A DNA stretch of 64,000 nucleotides, taken from the NCBI RefSeq assembly GCF_018131005.1, contig NZ_JAFCJK010000015.1, positions 28,220 through 92,219 of the forward strand. Direction: 5' to 3'. The translations under genes were made by a program, and so were the position numbers. The stretch's first letter is position 1. Each line of letters starts with the position of its first letter. Below are positions 42,345 to 51,245 of this stretch, piece after piece. The stretch is from Bradyrhizobium lablabi (GTDB lineage Bacteria > Pseudomonadota > Alphaproteobacteria > Rhizobiales > Xanthobacteraceae). The notes beneath the pieces are model-generated. The model was not told the DNA's origin. It saw only the letters and a program-made list of their open reading frames with translations, and ran no database searches.

Positions 42345-42617
42345 ATGAGCACGATCCACGGCACCACGGAGTTCGGACCGGCAACCGCAAAACGGCCGGT
42401 CTACAGTCCGCTCGAACCATATTGGGATGCATTCCAGGAGTGGCGCAAACGCGGGAGGCTGCGAAGCCAGCTGTGCCGCCTGACCGACAGCGAACTGGCG
42501 GATATCGGCGTCACGCGCGGTGAGATCGACTACATCGTCTCAAAGCAATCCATTGATCCCACCGGCTTCCGCTCCTGCGGGGCAGGGGTGGCCAAGAATC
42601 CAGAGCCTCGGTCCTGA
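42345..42617 (+). CDS. DUF1127-type small protein
   Basis: 90 residues. The DUF1127 core is present: WRKRGRLRSQLCRLTDSELA followed by DIGVTRGEIDYIV. A Pro-rich N-terminus (TAKRPVYSPLEPYWDAF) precedes it. Members are small, Arg-rich and often regulatory. Second such gene within 2 kb. Its last codons lie inside a family 1 repeat copy, so the final few residues may be repeat-derived. Confidence 0.75.
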   Translation: MSTIHGTTEFGPATAKRPVYSPLEPYWDAFQEWRKRGRLRSQLCRLTDSELADIGVTRGEIDYIVSKQSIDPTGFRSCGAGVAKNPEPRS

Positions 42618-42643
42618 TTCAATCAGAGCCGATCATGCTCTGG
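42600..42643 (+). repeat. Interspersed palindromic repeat, family 1, partial copy D
   Basis: Only the terminal hairpin half of the family 1 element (CCAGAGCCTCGG ... GCTCTGG). It spans the DUF1127 stop and ends 20 bp before the next convergent stop. Confidence 0.65.
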
Positions 42644-43264
42644 AGCGACGGCCGGCCATACCACATAGTCCAGCAGCTTGGGATGGCAGGGCAGGCCGAG
42701 CAGTGTTTGCGCGAAGGAGCCGGCCGCGATCTCGCTAAGTGCTGAGATCCCCGTGGACCATCGCCATCGGCCTATTTGAAGCAATGTGGCCTGATACCGT
42801 CTTGCTATCGGTACGTCGGGTCGGGTCGCTTCGGCATGATGGTAAAGTTCGTGGGCGACGAAGACATCTTGCGCTGTTGCCCCGCGAAGTAGCCGGGTGG
42901 CCAGGCCGCCGGCAAGTACCTGTTCAAGCGGGGCAAGCCCCTGTGTGTAGAGCACGATCCGCGATGGCTTCGACCGATATTCGGCGAACCGCCAGATCGA
43001 GCCGACCAAGGGATCGTCATCGCTTGCCATGACGGCCACCTGGAGCTGGCGCGCGATGTCGCGAGGGGATAGCTCAGGAAAGCGCCGCCGCACGCTCCTC
43101 GCGGTCGCCGCGCCATCGGCCAGCGCTGCGGAAACGGCGGCGATTTGCGTCTGATCGTCCAGGCGTTTGGCGTGATGGTCGGCCCTTAGCATCAACAATC
43201 CAACCGTCTCGGGCGACGCGCTCATGATCTCGCCGAACGGCCGGTCGCTTGCCGCGCGCGTCAT
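42623..43264 (-). CDS. Hypothetical protein with HExxH motif, coupled to hydantoinase
   Basis: 213 residues; its ATG lies one base after the hydantoinase stop codon, implying coupled translation. An N-terminal helical region (QTQIAAVSAALADGAATARS) is followed by a mixed domain. At residues 138-142 there is HELYH within VFVAHELYHHAEATRP, the zinc-binding HExxH pattern, with a further His143. I do not recognise the family. A zinc-dependent peptidase or amidohydrolase-like partner of the hydantoinase is possible but unproven; the segment IVLYTQGLAPLEQVLAGGLA resembles a ligand-binding domain. Confidence 0.75.
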   Translation of the reverse strand: MTRAASDRPFGEIMSASPETVGLLMLRADHHAKRLDDQTQIAAVSAALADGAATARSVRRRFPELSPRDIARQLQVAVMASDDDPLVGSIWRFAEYRSKPSRIVLYTQGLAPLEQVLAGGLATRLLRGATAQDVFVAHELYHHAEATRPDVPIARRYQATLLQIGRWRWSTGISALSEIAAGSFAQTLLGLPCHPKLLDYVVWPAVAPEHDRL

Positions 43265-43265
43265 C

Positions 43266-45437
43266 CTACAAACCTCGCGACGGCGGAATGCCGATCAACG
43301 CGACGGAGGCGTCCGCGGTTAGTCCATCGAGTTCGCCGCGGGTGACGGCCACGGCCTGATCGATCGAGTTGACGCCGGACAGGTCGATCAGCTGGCCGCC
43401 GACGATGACGAAGATATCGGGCGTGATTGTGCTGTCGCCATTATAGATCGTCGTGTCTTCCCAGAGCCGCCGGAGGCCGTCGAGCGCCGTCTGTGCCGAG
43501 ACCGGGCGAACCACGCTGTGGCTGCGTTGCACGCGAATGACGCCGTCGAGATCGATCGCGCGCACCGGGCTGCGGCGCTTCTTGAAAATACCCCAACTGC
43601 GCTCCTCCACCTCGCCTTGGAAAACACGGATGCGCGGCGTGGTGGCCGCGAGCGCGACCCGCTCGAGGCTGACGCCCATCGCCTTCGCCGCGATTTCCCG
43701 TGCCTCGGTTTCCCCAACTTCGTCCTTGCGCTGGCGAGCGCGCATTTCCGACGCCCCCATCGCGGTGGCGCGCACTCGATGGGTGTTTGGATCGACCTCG
43801 ATCGTTACTTCGACACCTTCGGGTGCAGCGCCAAGCCTGACCACGGCTTCGAGAGCCTCCCGCCGGATCCGCTTGATGTCCTCTGGCTGGGCATTGGGGA
43901 TGATGCGCTCCACCACGTCTCGCACCAGTGCCAGCGCAACACCAATGGAGGAGATCACCTCGGCATCCCTGGATATCTCGTGGTGGAGGCCGGTGCGGGT
44001 GGAAGCATGGGGTATCAAGGCCGCGGCACCGCCACCCTCGCCGACAAGCAGGGCTTGATCGCGATCGAGCTTATATTCGGCGATGAGGTCGTCGACGACG
44101 GGGATCACCTTGTCGGTAGCGATGTCGAGGATAGCGCGCGCCGTATCCTCAATCGACTTGCCGGTAAAATCGGCGAGGGCCGCCATGGCGCGCTGTGCCG
44201 ACTCCTTGTTGCCGCTGGCGTGCAAGCCGGGCTTTGCGTAGCCGAGAATGTTGGCCGCGCAGGTATTGGTGATGGCATAACGGGTACCGTTGGCCGAACG
44301 TACCGCCACATAGTCGGCGGGATCGTCAGCCTTCGGCTGGAAGAACTCGATTTTGGGATCAATGATGTCTTCGGGTCTGGCAAAGGCGGCGTAGGGCAGT
44401 CCGGCTATGTGGGCGCTTCGCGGGCCGACATCGACCAGCTTGCCGTCACGCGCGCGGACCATGCTGCCGCCGGCAATACCGATGACGCGAACGTCAAGCG
44501 AGCTGACATAGGTCTCGTGACCGCCGACGCGCGCATATTTGACCGTCGGGCGTCCGTTCCGGATCACTCCGATATTGGTGCTGGTGCCGCCGACCTCGAA
44601 GTAGATGCCGTCGGACACGCGCAGATACATCAGCGCGCCCGCGACGCTCGCCGCGGGGCCGGACAGCATGGTCATAACCGGGCGGCGTCGCATTTCCTTG
44701 ATGTCCATGACGCCGCCGTCGCCGCGCATGATCATCAGCGGTGCCTTGATGCCGGCCTCGCGGACGCTTGCTTCGGTCATGGATGCGGTATCGATCATTT
44801 TCGGCAGGATGCTGGCGTTGATCACGGCGGTGCGCGTCCGCGTGGTCAAGCCATAGAGCTTCGTGATCTCGTTGCCGCAGGTCGCAGCCAGGCCGGCCTC
44901 GACGACCAGGCGGCGCACGGTCTCCTCGGCCTCGTTGTCATCGACGCCGAAGGCCGAGCTGGCGACGACGACCTTGGCGCCTTCGGCCTTGAGCCGGTTG
45001 ATCGCGTTGTTGACGGTCTCGTCGGTCAGGGTTTCCTTGGTGAGAAAGCAGTTGGCCGGCGTAAGATAGCGGCCCGGCGCGAGTTCGATCGGCTTCATGG
45101 CGCTCTGACCCTTGGCCAGCAGCGACTCCACGCGGGTCGACATTCCGATTACGCCGACATTCGCGACGTCCCCTTCGAGCAGGGCATTGGTCGCCTGGGT
45201 CGTCGAGTGGGCCAGGAAGATGACTTCCCCGGGATCGACACCTGACTGCTCCAGCACGTTGCGAAAAACGTCAACGACGCCCTTCGCGACACCGCGTGGA
45301 TCGGAATGCGTGGTCAGCACGGAGAACCGCCCGACCACCTCGTGGGTTGCATTGTCGATCAGGACAGCCTTGGTAAACGTCCCACCCACATCGATGCCGA
45401 TGCGATAAGCCCGGACAGGCACAGTCGGTTCGGTCAA
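43266..45437 (-). CDS. Hydantoinase/oxoprolinase family ATP-dependent hydrolase
   Basis: About 723 residues from TTG at 45437 (AAGGA upstream). The frame extends to 45572, but those 45 codons lie largely in an interspersed repeat. N-terminal ASKHA ATPase motif IGIDVGGTFTKAVLID, the HyuA core (FLAHSTTQATNALLEGDVAN, MRGDGGVMDIKEMRRRPVMT, LSGPAASVAGALMYL), then a C-terminal region with ALLVGEGGGAAALIPH. Related enzymes open hydantoin or 5-oxoproline rings using ATP; 5-oxoproline or hydantoin derivatives are the likely substrates. The usual HyuB partner is absent; instead an HExxH protein follows. Confidence 0.88.
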   Translation of the reverse strand: MTEPTVPVRAYRIGIDVGGTFTKAVLIDNATHEVVGRFSVLTTHSDPRGVAKGVVDVFRNVLEQSGVDPGEVIFLAHSTTQATNALLEGDVANVGVIGMSTRVESLLAKGQSAMKPIELAPGRYLTPANCFLTKETLTDETVNNAINRLKAEGAKVVVASSAFGVDDNEAEETVRRLVVEAGLAATCGNEITKLYGLTTRTRTAVINASILPKMIDTASMTEASVREAGIKAPLMIMRGDGGVMDIKEMRRRPVMTMLSGPAASVAGALMYLRVSDGIYFEVGGTSTNIGVIRNGRPTVKYARVGGHETYVSSLDVRVIGIAGGSMVRARDGKLVDVGPRSAHIAGLPYAAFARPEDIIDPKIEFFQPKADDPADYVAVRSANGTRYAITNTCAANILGYAKPGLHASGNKESAQRAMAALADFTGKSIEDTARAILDIATDKVIPVVDDLIAEYKLDRDQALLVGEGGGAAALIPHASTRTGLHHEISRDAEVISSIGVALALVRDVVERIIPNAQPEDIKRIRREALEAVVRLGAAPEGVEVTIEVDPNTHRVRATAMGASEMRARQRKDEVGETEAREIAAKAMGVSLERVALAATTPRIRVFQGEVEERSWGIFKKRRSPVRAIDLDGVIRVQRSHSVVRPVSAQTALDGLRRLWEDTTIYNGDSTITPDIFVIVGGQLIDLSGVNSIDQAVAVTRGELDGLTADASVALIGIPPSRGL

Positions 45438-45454
45438 CGTATTATTGTCCTTCC

Positions 45455-45558
45455 ATAGCGTTCTCGAGCGAAGTGGACGTCGGTTCGCGCGAAGAAAACG
45501 CGTCGAAACAAGAATCCAGAGCTTCGGCTTCGATGCAATCAGAGCCGATAACGCTCTA
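45455..45558 (+). repeat. Interspersed palindromic repeat, family 1, copy B
   Basis: About 104 bp (ATAGCGTTCTCGAGCGAAGT ... GATAACGCTCTAG), aligned end to end with copy A at 6951. It separates the hydantoinase gene from the upstream permease gene and provides the spurious in-frame extension of the hydantoinase. Confidence 0.75.
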
Positions 45559-46854
45559 GTTGAGCGACCCAAGCATCAGATAGCAAATCAGGGAATTGAG
45601 CGCGACCATCAGACAGCCGAAGGGCAGCGCGGTTTTCAGGAACTCCCCGTGGCTGACCTTGGTCTGTCCGATCGTCCAAAGCGTCCACGAGTTTGTCGGG
45701 TCCATGCTTCCCTGGAGGATCGTCGGTGCGAGCCAGATCGAATAGAGATAGGGAATCGGGATATCCTTGTTGGCGAGCACAATGGCCAGCAACGCCGCCC
45801 CTGTTCCGATCACGACCAACGGCCCGCGGTAGATGCTCCCGATGCCCCCCAGCACACCGAAGAAGATAGCGGCTTGCAGCGGCGTATGGGGCAGGACCGG
45901 TGCGAAGATGGGCTTTAAGGCATTGGCGACCTCAGGGGTCTGGCCGGCAACGATGATCATTCCGCAGATCGTCCATAACGCGGCCATGGTGGCGACATCG
46001 GGGAACGCGTCGGAAAACGTCTTGTTGAAGAGGTTGATGCTGCCCTGAAATGTTCGATCGCGTCCCGTCAGCACGAGTGCGAGCACGATCGAGACCAGAA
46101 AAGTCGGGATGATTTCCCATTTCAGGATCATGATCATGAGCACGGGAAACACCGGCACAATGTATGTGTAGTAGGGCGTCCGCTTGCGGACGGTGGCTTC
46201 GCCGGAATTGGCGACGTCCACAGAGGCCAGCCGACGAACGCCACCGTTCCTCAAGTAGACGAATTCCAGAAGCCACGCCGCCAAAATGTAAACGCACATG
46301 CCGACGATCCAGTACGTCAGGTACGGCGCTTCATATTTGAGGCCGGGAAACAGTTTTTGAAATGTGCCGAACTGAACGAGGTTGATGAAAGTGCCGGCCC
46401 CGATCCCCATCGTGAACGCGGGCGCCGCGACGTAAGGCGGGATGCCCTGGCCGAGCATGATCGGCAACGCGATGATTCCGATCGCGATCGCGGCGCCCAC
46501 TCCGTACATCGATGTGAACAACAAGGCGGTCACCAGCGTGACGATCATCGCCGTGATCAGCGGCCGATCGCCTGCGAGTTCCACGGCAGAGCGGATCACG
46601 CTCTCGGCTATGCCGGTCTGGATCAGCACCTGTGCAAACCAGGCGCCGAACACGATGATGATCACCGCGCTGGCATAGGCGACGCCGCCGGCCTGAAGGA
46701 TTTTCTTTTGAATGTCGTCGATGCCGATGCCTGCGATGGCCGACCAAAGCACCGCCAGGATGAGCAGCATAATGATCGGGCTTTGCCCCCGGATGATCAA
46801 AATGACGACGGCCAGAAATGCAACGAGCAGCGCAATGCCTGTCCCAAAATCCAT
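45556..46854 (-). CDS. Ion-transporter-superfamily permease (citrate/gluconate-like)
   Basis: 432 residues from ATG at 46854, with GGAAGGA upstream; earlier in-frame starts reach into intergenic DNA. About 11-12 hydrophobic helices. Recognisable stretches are MDFGTGIALLVAFLAVVILI, SMYGVGAAIAIGIIALPIML and VLGGIGSIYRGPLVVIG. It looks like an H+- or Na+-coupled carboxylate or organic-anion permease. Its position before the hydantoinase suggests import of the hydantoin or oxoproline substrate. Confidence 0.8.
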   Translation of the reverse strand: MDFGTGIALLVAFLAVVILIIRGQSPIIMLLILAVLWSAIAGIGIDDIQKKILQAGGVAYASAVIIIVFGAWFAQVLIQTGIAESVIRSAVELAGDRPLITAMIVTLVTALLFTSMYGVGAAIAIGIIALPIMLGQGIPPYVAAPAFTMGIGAGTFINLVQFGTFQKLFPGLKYEAPYLTYWIVGMCVYILAAWLLEFVYLRNGGVRRLASVDVANSGEATVRKRTPYYTYIVPVFPVLMIMILKWEIIPTFLVSIVLALVLTGRDRTFQGSINLFNKTFSDAFPDVATMAALWTICGMIIVAGQTPEVANALKPIFAPVLPHTPLQAAIFFGVLGGIGSIYRGPLVVIGTGAALLAIVLANKDIPIPYLYSIWLAPTILQGSMDPTNSWTLWTIGQTKVSHGEFLKTALPFGCLMVALNSLICYLMLGSLN

Positions 46855-47197
46855 GTCGCTTCCTTCCCCGTTTCGCCGGCCGCTTTTCGAGATCGGCCTT
46901 TTGCGAGAAACAAGTCTGTCATAACGAATGGAGGCTGGCGAGACCAACTGCTTGCAGACCAATGTTCTCCGTGTTCGTGCGGTGCTGGCAGTTGCGTCGC
47001 ATCAATCGCCGCAGTTGAGGCGCAACCCACGCGGGTTGATTCAATTCCCGCAATCCGTCGAGCGGCGCGACGCGCTGCACCGGAAACGCGCGGCTGTTGC
47101 GCCATCGGCGCTTATTGACAGCAACCCGATGGCAGGCCCACTCTCGCCGTAGTTCCGTTGCCGGCGGCAACCAAAAAAAGAATAGCGGAGGACATGA
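46855..47197. other. Divergent intergenic region
   Basis: Promoter region of the permease (minus) and the dioxygenase (plus). It contains GCGGG (47031-47035) and CCCGC (47047-47051) around TTGATTCAA, a possible regulator site. No gene seen. Confidence 0.35.
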
Positions 47198-48031
47198 ATG
47201 ACGAAAGTGCTGAGCGAGAGCGAGGTCGCGAACTATCGCGAGCGCGGCTACCATTTCCCGGTCGACGCCCTGAGCGCGAGCGAAGTCGCCGAATTTCGCG
47301 GCAAGCTCGAGGATTATGAGGCGAGGAGCGGCGGCCCGATCAAGGGCGAGATGCGCCATCGCAGCCACGTGCTGTTTCCCTGGATCAACGACATGATCCG
47401 TCATCCCAAAATCCTCGATGCGATCGAGGATGTATTGGGGCCGGACATCCTTTGCTGGAACACCAGTTTCTTCATCAAGGAGCCGCGCGATCCCGGTTTC
47501 GTGTCGTGGCATCAGGATGCAACCTATTGGGGACTGAGTTCGTCCGATGTGGCGACGGCGTGGATCGCGATGTCCCCGGCCAACAAGGTTTCCGGCTGCA
47601 TGAAGTTCGTGGCGGGGACCCACAAGCAGCAGGTCAAGCACGAGGATACGTTCGACCAGAACAACCTGCTGACCCGCGGTCAGGAAATCGCCGTTGACGT
47701 GGACGAGTCCGAGGCCGTTTTTGTCGAGTTGAAGCCCGGTCAGGCTTCACTGCATCATGTGCTGCTGTTCCATGGATCGGAGCCCAATCGGTCCGATGAT
47801 CGGCGGATTGGACTTGCGATCCGCTACATTCCGACCCGGCTGAAGCAGGCGGTAGGGCAAAGGGATTGGGCGACGCTGGTGCGCGGCAAGGACACCTACC
47901 GTCACTTCGAGCCGGAGTATGTGCCGAAGCACGATCTCGAGCCCGAGGCGCTCGCGTTTCACAAGGCGGTCACTGAAGAACAATTGCGCGTGCTCTATCG
48001 TGGTACCGACAAGACGGCTTATCGCGCCTGA
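47198..48031 (+). CDS. Phytanoyl-CoA dioxygenase (PhyH) family oxygenase
   Basis: 277 residues. Fe(II)/2-oxoglutarate oxygenase: the facial triad is His105-x-Asp107 in VSWHQDATYWG and His192 in LLFHGSEPNRSDDRRIGLAI, with a following Arg likely to bind 2-oxoglutarate. Members hydroxylate lipids, amino acids or halogenate small molecules. The conserved FVAGTH motif precedes the second half. It diverges from the permease/hydantoinase unit, suggesting a shared catabolic role that I cannot specify. Confidence 0.88.
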   Translation: MTKVLSESEVANYRERGYHFPVDALSASEVAEFRGKLEDYEARSGGPIKGEMRHRSHVLFPWINDMIRHPKILDAIEDVLGPDILCWNTSFFIKEPRDPGFVSWHQDATYWGLSSSDVATAWIAMSPANKVSGCMKFVAGTHKQQVKHEDTFDQNNLLTRGQEIAVDVDESEAVFVELKPGQASLHHVLLFHGSEPNRSDDRRIGLAIRYIPTRLKQAVGQRDWATLVRGKDTYRHFEPEYVPKHDLEPEALAFHKAVTEEQLRVLYRGTDKTAYRA

Positions 48032-48213
48032 CCTCAGCGCGATCATCCCGTGGGCGAGAACGGACCGGGCCTCAAGGCGCGGTCCGCTTCATTTTGACAT
48101 TTTGACGACACGGCGACGGATGGCGCAGATCTCCTGTCGACCACACAGGTCTATCTCGCATGCTCGGGCTATTTGCGAGATAGTTGGGCGTGCTAAGCTC
48201 GACGCAGAACTTG

Positions 48214-48287
48214 GAGCATGATCCGGAATAGTGTGTCGCGGTTTTCCCTCGCGACAAACGCCTAGCCGTTTGCGCGGAGATCAAACC
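48214..48287 (+). repeat. Interspersed repeat, family 2
   Basis: GAGCATGATCCGGAATAGTG ... GTTTGCGCGGAGATCAAACC; shares both ends with 40751-40812. A typical Bradyrhizobium intergenic element. Confidence 0.6.
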
Positions 48288-48419
48288 ATGACCGACAGCC
48301 CGTATCCGCGGACATCAACTAATCGGCTCAATGAGATTTCATTCAATTCTTCGCCGGCAAAGGAGCTGGGGATGATGCGTTCGACGGCCGACCTCGAAAT
48401 CCTGTTTGAGGAGTTCTGA
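48288..48419 (+). CDS. Possible 43-residue leader or small protein
   Basis: ATG at 48288, TGA at 48417-48419, four bases before the GntP ATG. Polar Ser/Asn-rich sequence ending DLEILFEEF, with GGAG in the flanking repeat. It could be a translated leader coupled to the permease or a chance frame. Confidence 0.3.
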   Translation: MTDSPYPRTSTNRLNEISFNSSPAKELGMMRSTADLEILFEEF

Positions 48420-48423
48420 GGCC

Positions 48424-49875
48424 ATGGGTCTTCTCGGCATACTTGTCGGGCTTGGTCTGCTGATCTGGCTTTCGTTCCGCGGCTGGAGCGTCCTGTTGCT
48501 CGCGCCGGTCTGCGCGCTGGTTGCCGCGGCCTTCGGCGGTCAGCCGCTGCTCGCCAACTGGACGCAGACATTCATGACCGGCGCGGCAGCATTTCTTGCA
48601 CAATTCTTTCCCATCTTTCTGCTCGGCGCCGTATTCGGGAAGCTGATGGACGACAGCGGCGCGGTTACCGCTGCTGCAGGCTTCATCACCCGCTGTCTGG
48701 GCGAGCGCCGGGTCATGCTCGCCGTCGTGCTCGCGGGCGCCTTGGTCACCTACGGCGGCATCAGCCTCTTTGTCGCATTCTTTGTTATCGTTCCGATGGC
48801 CCAATCTCTTTTTCGCAAGGCGGACATTCCCCATCGTCTCGTGCCGGCGGCGGTCATTCTCGGGACCTCGACCTTCACCATGTCGGCCCTGCCAGGCACA
48901 CCGTCGATACAGAACGCAATACCGATGCCCTTCTTCGGCACGACGCCCTTCGCCGCGCCGGGCCTCGGCATTTTGGCGTCGATCATCATGCTGTGCGTCG
49001 GGCTGTGGTGGCTTCTGCGCGCAGAGAGAGCGGCGCGAAGTTCGGGTGAGGGCTATGGCGACACGCAGCAGACGGTTGCCGAAGATCCCGACGAGCAGCT
49101 CTTGCGCCAGCGCGCGACGACCTCGCGGGACTTCGATCCGGCGGAACTTCGCCATGGCTACCACAGCAAGGACGCGGTCCCGGTTTTCAGCGCCCTCGCT
49201 CCACTGGTCGTCGTGTTCGTCGTCAATCTCGTGATGTCGTTCCTGGTCCTGCCGCGGCTTGATTTCTCTTTCCTGGGCGAACAGCGCTGGGGGAACACGT
49301 CGCTCTCTGCGGTGTCAGGCGTCTGGTCGGTTGTCGCTGCATTGACGGCGGCGATCGTGACGGTGATCCTGTGCAACTGGCCGCGGCTGCCTGCGCTGCG
49401 CCAAACCATGGACGCCGGCGCCAATGCGTCCGTCCTGCCCGCGCTGAGTGTCGCGAGCCTTGTCGGATTTGGCGCGGTTGTCGCCTCGCTTCCCGCTTTC
49501 GGCATGGTGCAGGACTGGGTGCTGCGGATCGAGGGCGGGCCGTTGGTATCGCTTGCCGTCGCCACGAACCTGCTTGCGGGGCTTACAGGGTCGGCTTCCG
49601 GCGGCCTGACAATCGCGCTGGATGCGCTGGGCCAGACCTTCATGGACGTTGCAGCGCGGGAGGGAATTGCTCCCGCACTGTTGCATCGTGTGGCAGTGAT
49701 CGGCTCCGGGACCCTGGACATTCTGCCTCACAACGGCGCGGTCGTAAGTTTGCTCGCGATCTGCGGTCTGACGCATCGCCAGAGCTATCTCGACATCGTG
49801 ATGGTCGGTATCGTGAGCTCGATTTGCGCGCTCACCGCGCTGATCGTCATCGGCTCGCTATTCGGCTCGTTTTGA
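48424..49875 (+). CDS. GntP family permease
   Basis: 483 residues from ATG at 48424 with GAGG upstream. About 12-14 hydrophobic segments. GntP-type motifs: GVLVGL-like start (MGLLGILVGLGLLIWLSFRG), FLAQFFPIFLLGAVFGKLMD, ASGGLTIALDALG and LHRVAVIGSGTLDILPHNGA. The family imports gluconate, fructuronate, D-glycerate or 3-hydroxybutyrate with H+; the SGTLDILPHNG motif is shared with hydroxybutyrate-type permeases. It lies downstream of the dioxygenase in the same direction. Confidence 0.87.
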   Translation: MGLLGILVGLGLLIWLSFRGWSVLLLAPVCALVAAAFGGQPLLANWTQTFMTGAAAFLAQFFPIFLLGAVFGKLMDDSGAVTAAAGFITRCLGERRVMLAVVLAGALVTYGGISLFVAFFVIVPMAQSLFRKADIPHRLVPAAVILGTSTFTMSALPGTPSIQNAIPMPFFGTTPFAAPGLGILASIIMLCVGLWWLLRAERAARSSGEGYGDTQQTVAEDPDEQLLRQRATTSRDFDPAELRHGYHSKDAVPVFSALAPLVVVFVVNLVMSFLVLPRLDFSFLGEQRWGNTSLSAVSGVWSVVAALTAAIVTVILCNWPRLPALRQTMDAGANASVLPALSVASLVGFGAVVASLPAFGMVQDWVLRIEGGPLVSLAVATNLLAGLTGSASGGLTIALDALGQTFMDVAAREGIAPALLHRVAVIGSGTLDILPHNGAVVSLLAICGLTHRQSYLDIVMVGIVSSICALTALIVIGSLFGSF

Positions 49876-49994
49876 TACCGAAGGGAGGCGGTTGATGCGT
49901 CGGCGGGCGGGCCTGAAACGGCATTGACGCCCTCGAGCGGAAACACGACATATCCTGATGCCGCCGGACCCTGCTCACTGCTGAGGAGCAACAC

Positions 49995-51194
49995 ATGAAC
50001 GCGCCGTCAAACATCGATGCTGTCACCACGCCTTCCGACAGCGACGTCGTGCACTGGCTGACAAACCACACGCGCGATGAGCGCTTCATCGACAATATCT
50101 TTGCCGAGCTTTGCGTCCGGCTCCAGCGGGCGGGCATTCCCCTCAAGCGGGCGTCGCTGCATCTCCTGATTTACCATCCGCAGTGGCTTGGCGCCCGGAT
50201 CATGTGGTCCGACGGGATGCACGAGGCCGAGATGGAGAGAGTGGACTACGATGTCAGGGGGCGATCCGAGTACATCGGCAGTCCCGCCAACGAGATCCAT
50301 GACGGCGCCGGCGAGGTGCGCGAGAATCTCGAGCGCGATGCCGCGCTGGGCCGCAAGCACGCGCTCTATGACGAGATGCGGGCCAAAGGCCTGACCGACT
50401 ATGTGGCATGGCCGCTTTACCATACGCTCGGCAAGCGGCATATCGTGACCTTCGCAACCGACCGGCCCGGCGGCTTCACTGAGGCGCATCTCGCCAACCT
50501 GGCGCGCTTGTTGCCGGTCCTGGCGCTGGTCAGCGAAATCCGCATGAAGAACCGGTTGGCGCGAACGCTGCTCGAGACCTATGTCGGGTCGCATGCCGGC
50601 GAGCTTATCCTGGCCGGCGCCACGAGGCGCGGAGCGGGGACGACAGTCCGCGCCGCCATCATGATCTGCGACCTGCGCGACTTCACCAAGATCTCCGACA
50701 ACTGGCCGCGCGATGATGTCATCGATCTCCTGAACGGCTATTTCGACGCGATGTCGGAGCCCATTGCGCGACACGGCGGGGAAATCCTGAAGTTCATCGG
50801 CGACGGTTTGCTCGCCATTTTTCCGCTCAGCCAGCCGCAAGCCTGCGCAAATCTGCTGAAGGCCGTGGCCGAAGCCCGTCAGTCCATGATTGCCCTGAAC
50901 GAGGAGAACGGCAAGACCGGCCGCGCGCCGCTCAATTACGGCATCGGCATCCATGTCGGAGATGTGATGTACGGCAACATCGGATCTCGCAGCCGGCTCG
51001 ATTTCACGGTCATCGGCCCCGCGGTCAACATGGCTTCGCGTCTCGAAGCCCTCACCAAGCAATTGGGAAGACCGGTGCTGCTGTCCCGCGCGTTCGCCGA
51101 CTTCGTCAAGGACGATTTCGATCTCGAACGCATCGGCGAACATGCGGTGCGCGGCTTTAGCGACCCGATCGAGCTGTTTGCCTATCACGGCTGA
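49995..51194 (+). CDS. Class III adenylate/guanylate cyclase
   Basis: 399 residues, ATG with GAGGAG upstream. An N-terminal ~200-residue sensor-like region without membrane helices is followed by the class III catalytic domain: metal Asp in MICDLRDFTKISDNWP, second metal Asp in IGDGLLAIFP, substrate segment IHVGDVMYGNIGS, then TVIGPAVNMASRLEALTK, which provides the transition-state Asn and Arg. Predicted product is cAMP. It is a cytosolic enzyme; the signal sensed by the N-terminus is unknown. Both flanking genes face other ways. Confidence 0.9.
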   Translation: MNAPSNIDAVTTPSDSDVVHWLTNHTRDERFIDNIFAELCVRLQRAGIPLKRASLHLLIYHPQWLGARIMWSDGMHEAEMERVDYDVRGRSEYIGSPANEIHDGAGEVRENLERDAALGRKHALYDEMRAKGLTDYVAWPLYHTLGKRHIVTFATDRPGGFTEAHLANLARLLPVLALVSEIRMKNRLARTLLETYVGSHAGELILAGATRRGAGTTVRAAIMICDLRDFTKISDNWPRDDVIDLLNGYFDAMSEPIARHGGEILKFIGDGLLAIFPLSQPQACANLLKAVAEARQSMIALNEENGKTGRAPLNYGIGIHVGDVMYGNIGSRSRLDFTVIGPAVNMASRLEALTKQLGRPVLLSRAFADFVKDDFDLERIGEHAVRGFSDPIELFAYHG

Positions 51195-51245
51195 ATCTGA
51201 ACATATCGCCGGGCGGCGACCCAGCTCCTGCGAGCGCCACCGCCG

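Noticed and set aside
43518..45245. 575-codon plus-strand open frame antisense to the hydantoinase gene
   Set aside because: It mirrors the codon pattern of a GC-rich gene read backwards (Asp/Gly/Arg/His-rich, no motifs) and lacks a ribosome site; the minus-strand product is a clear family member.
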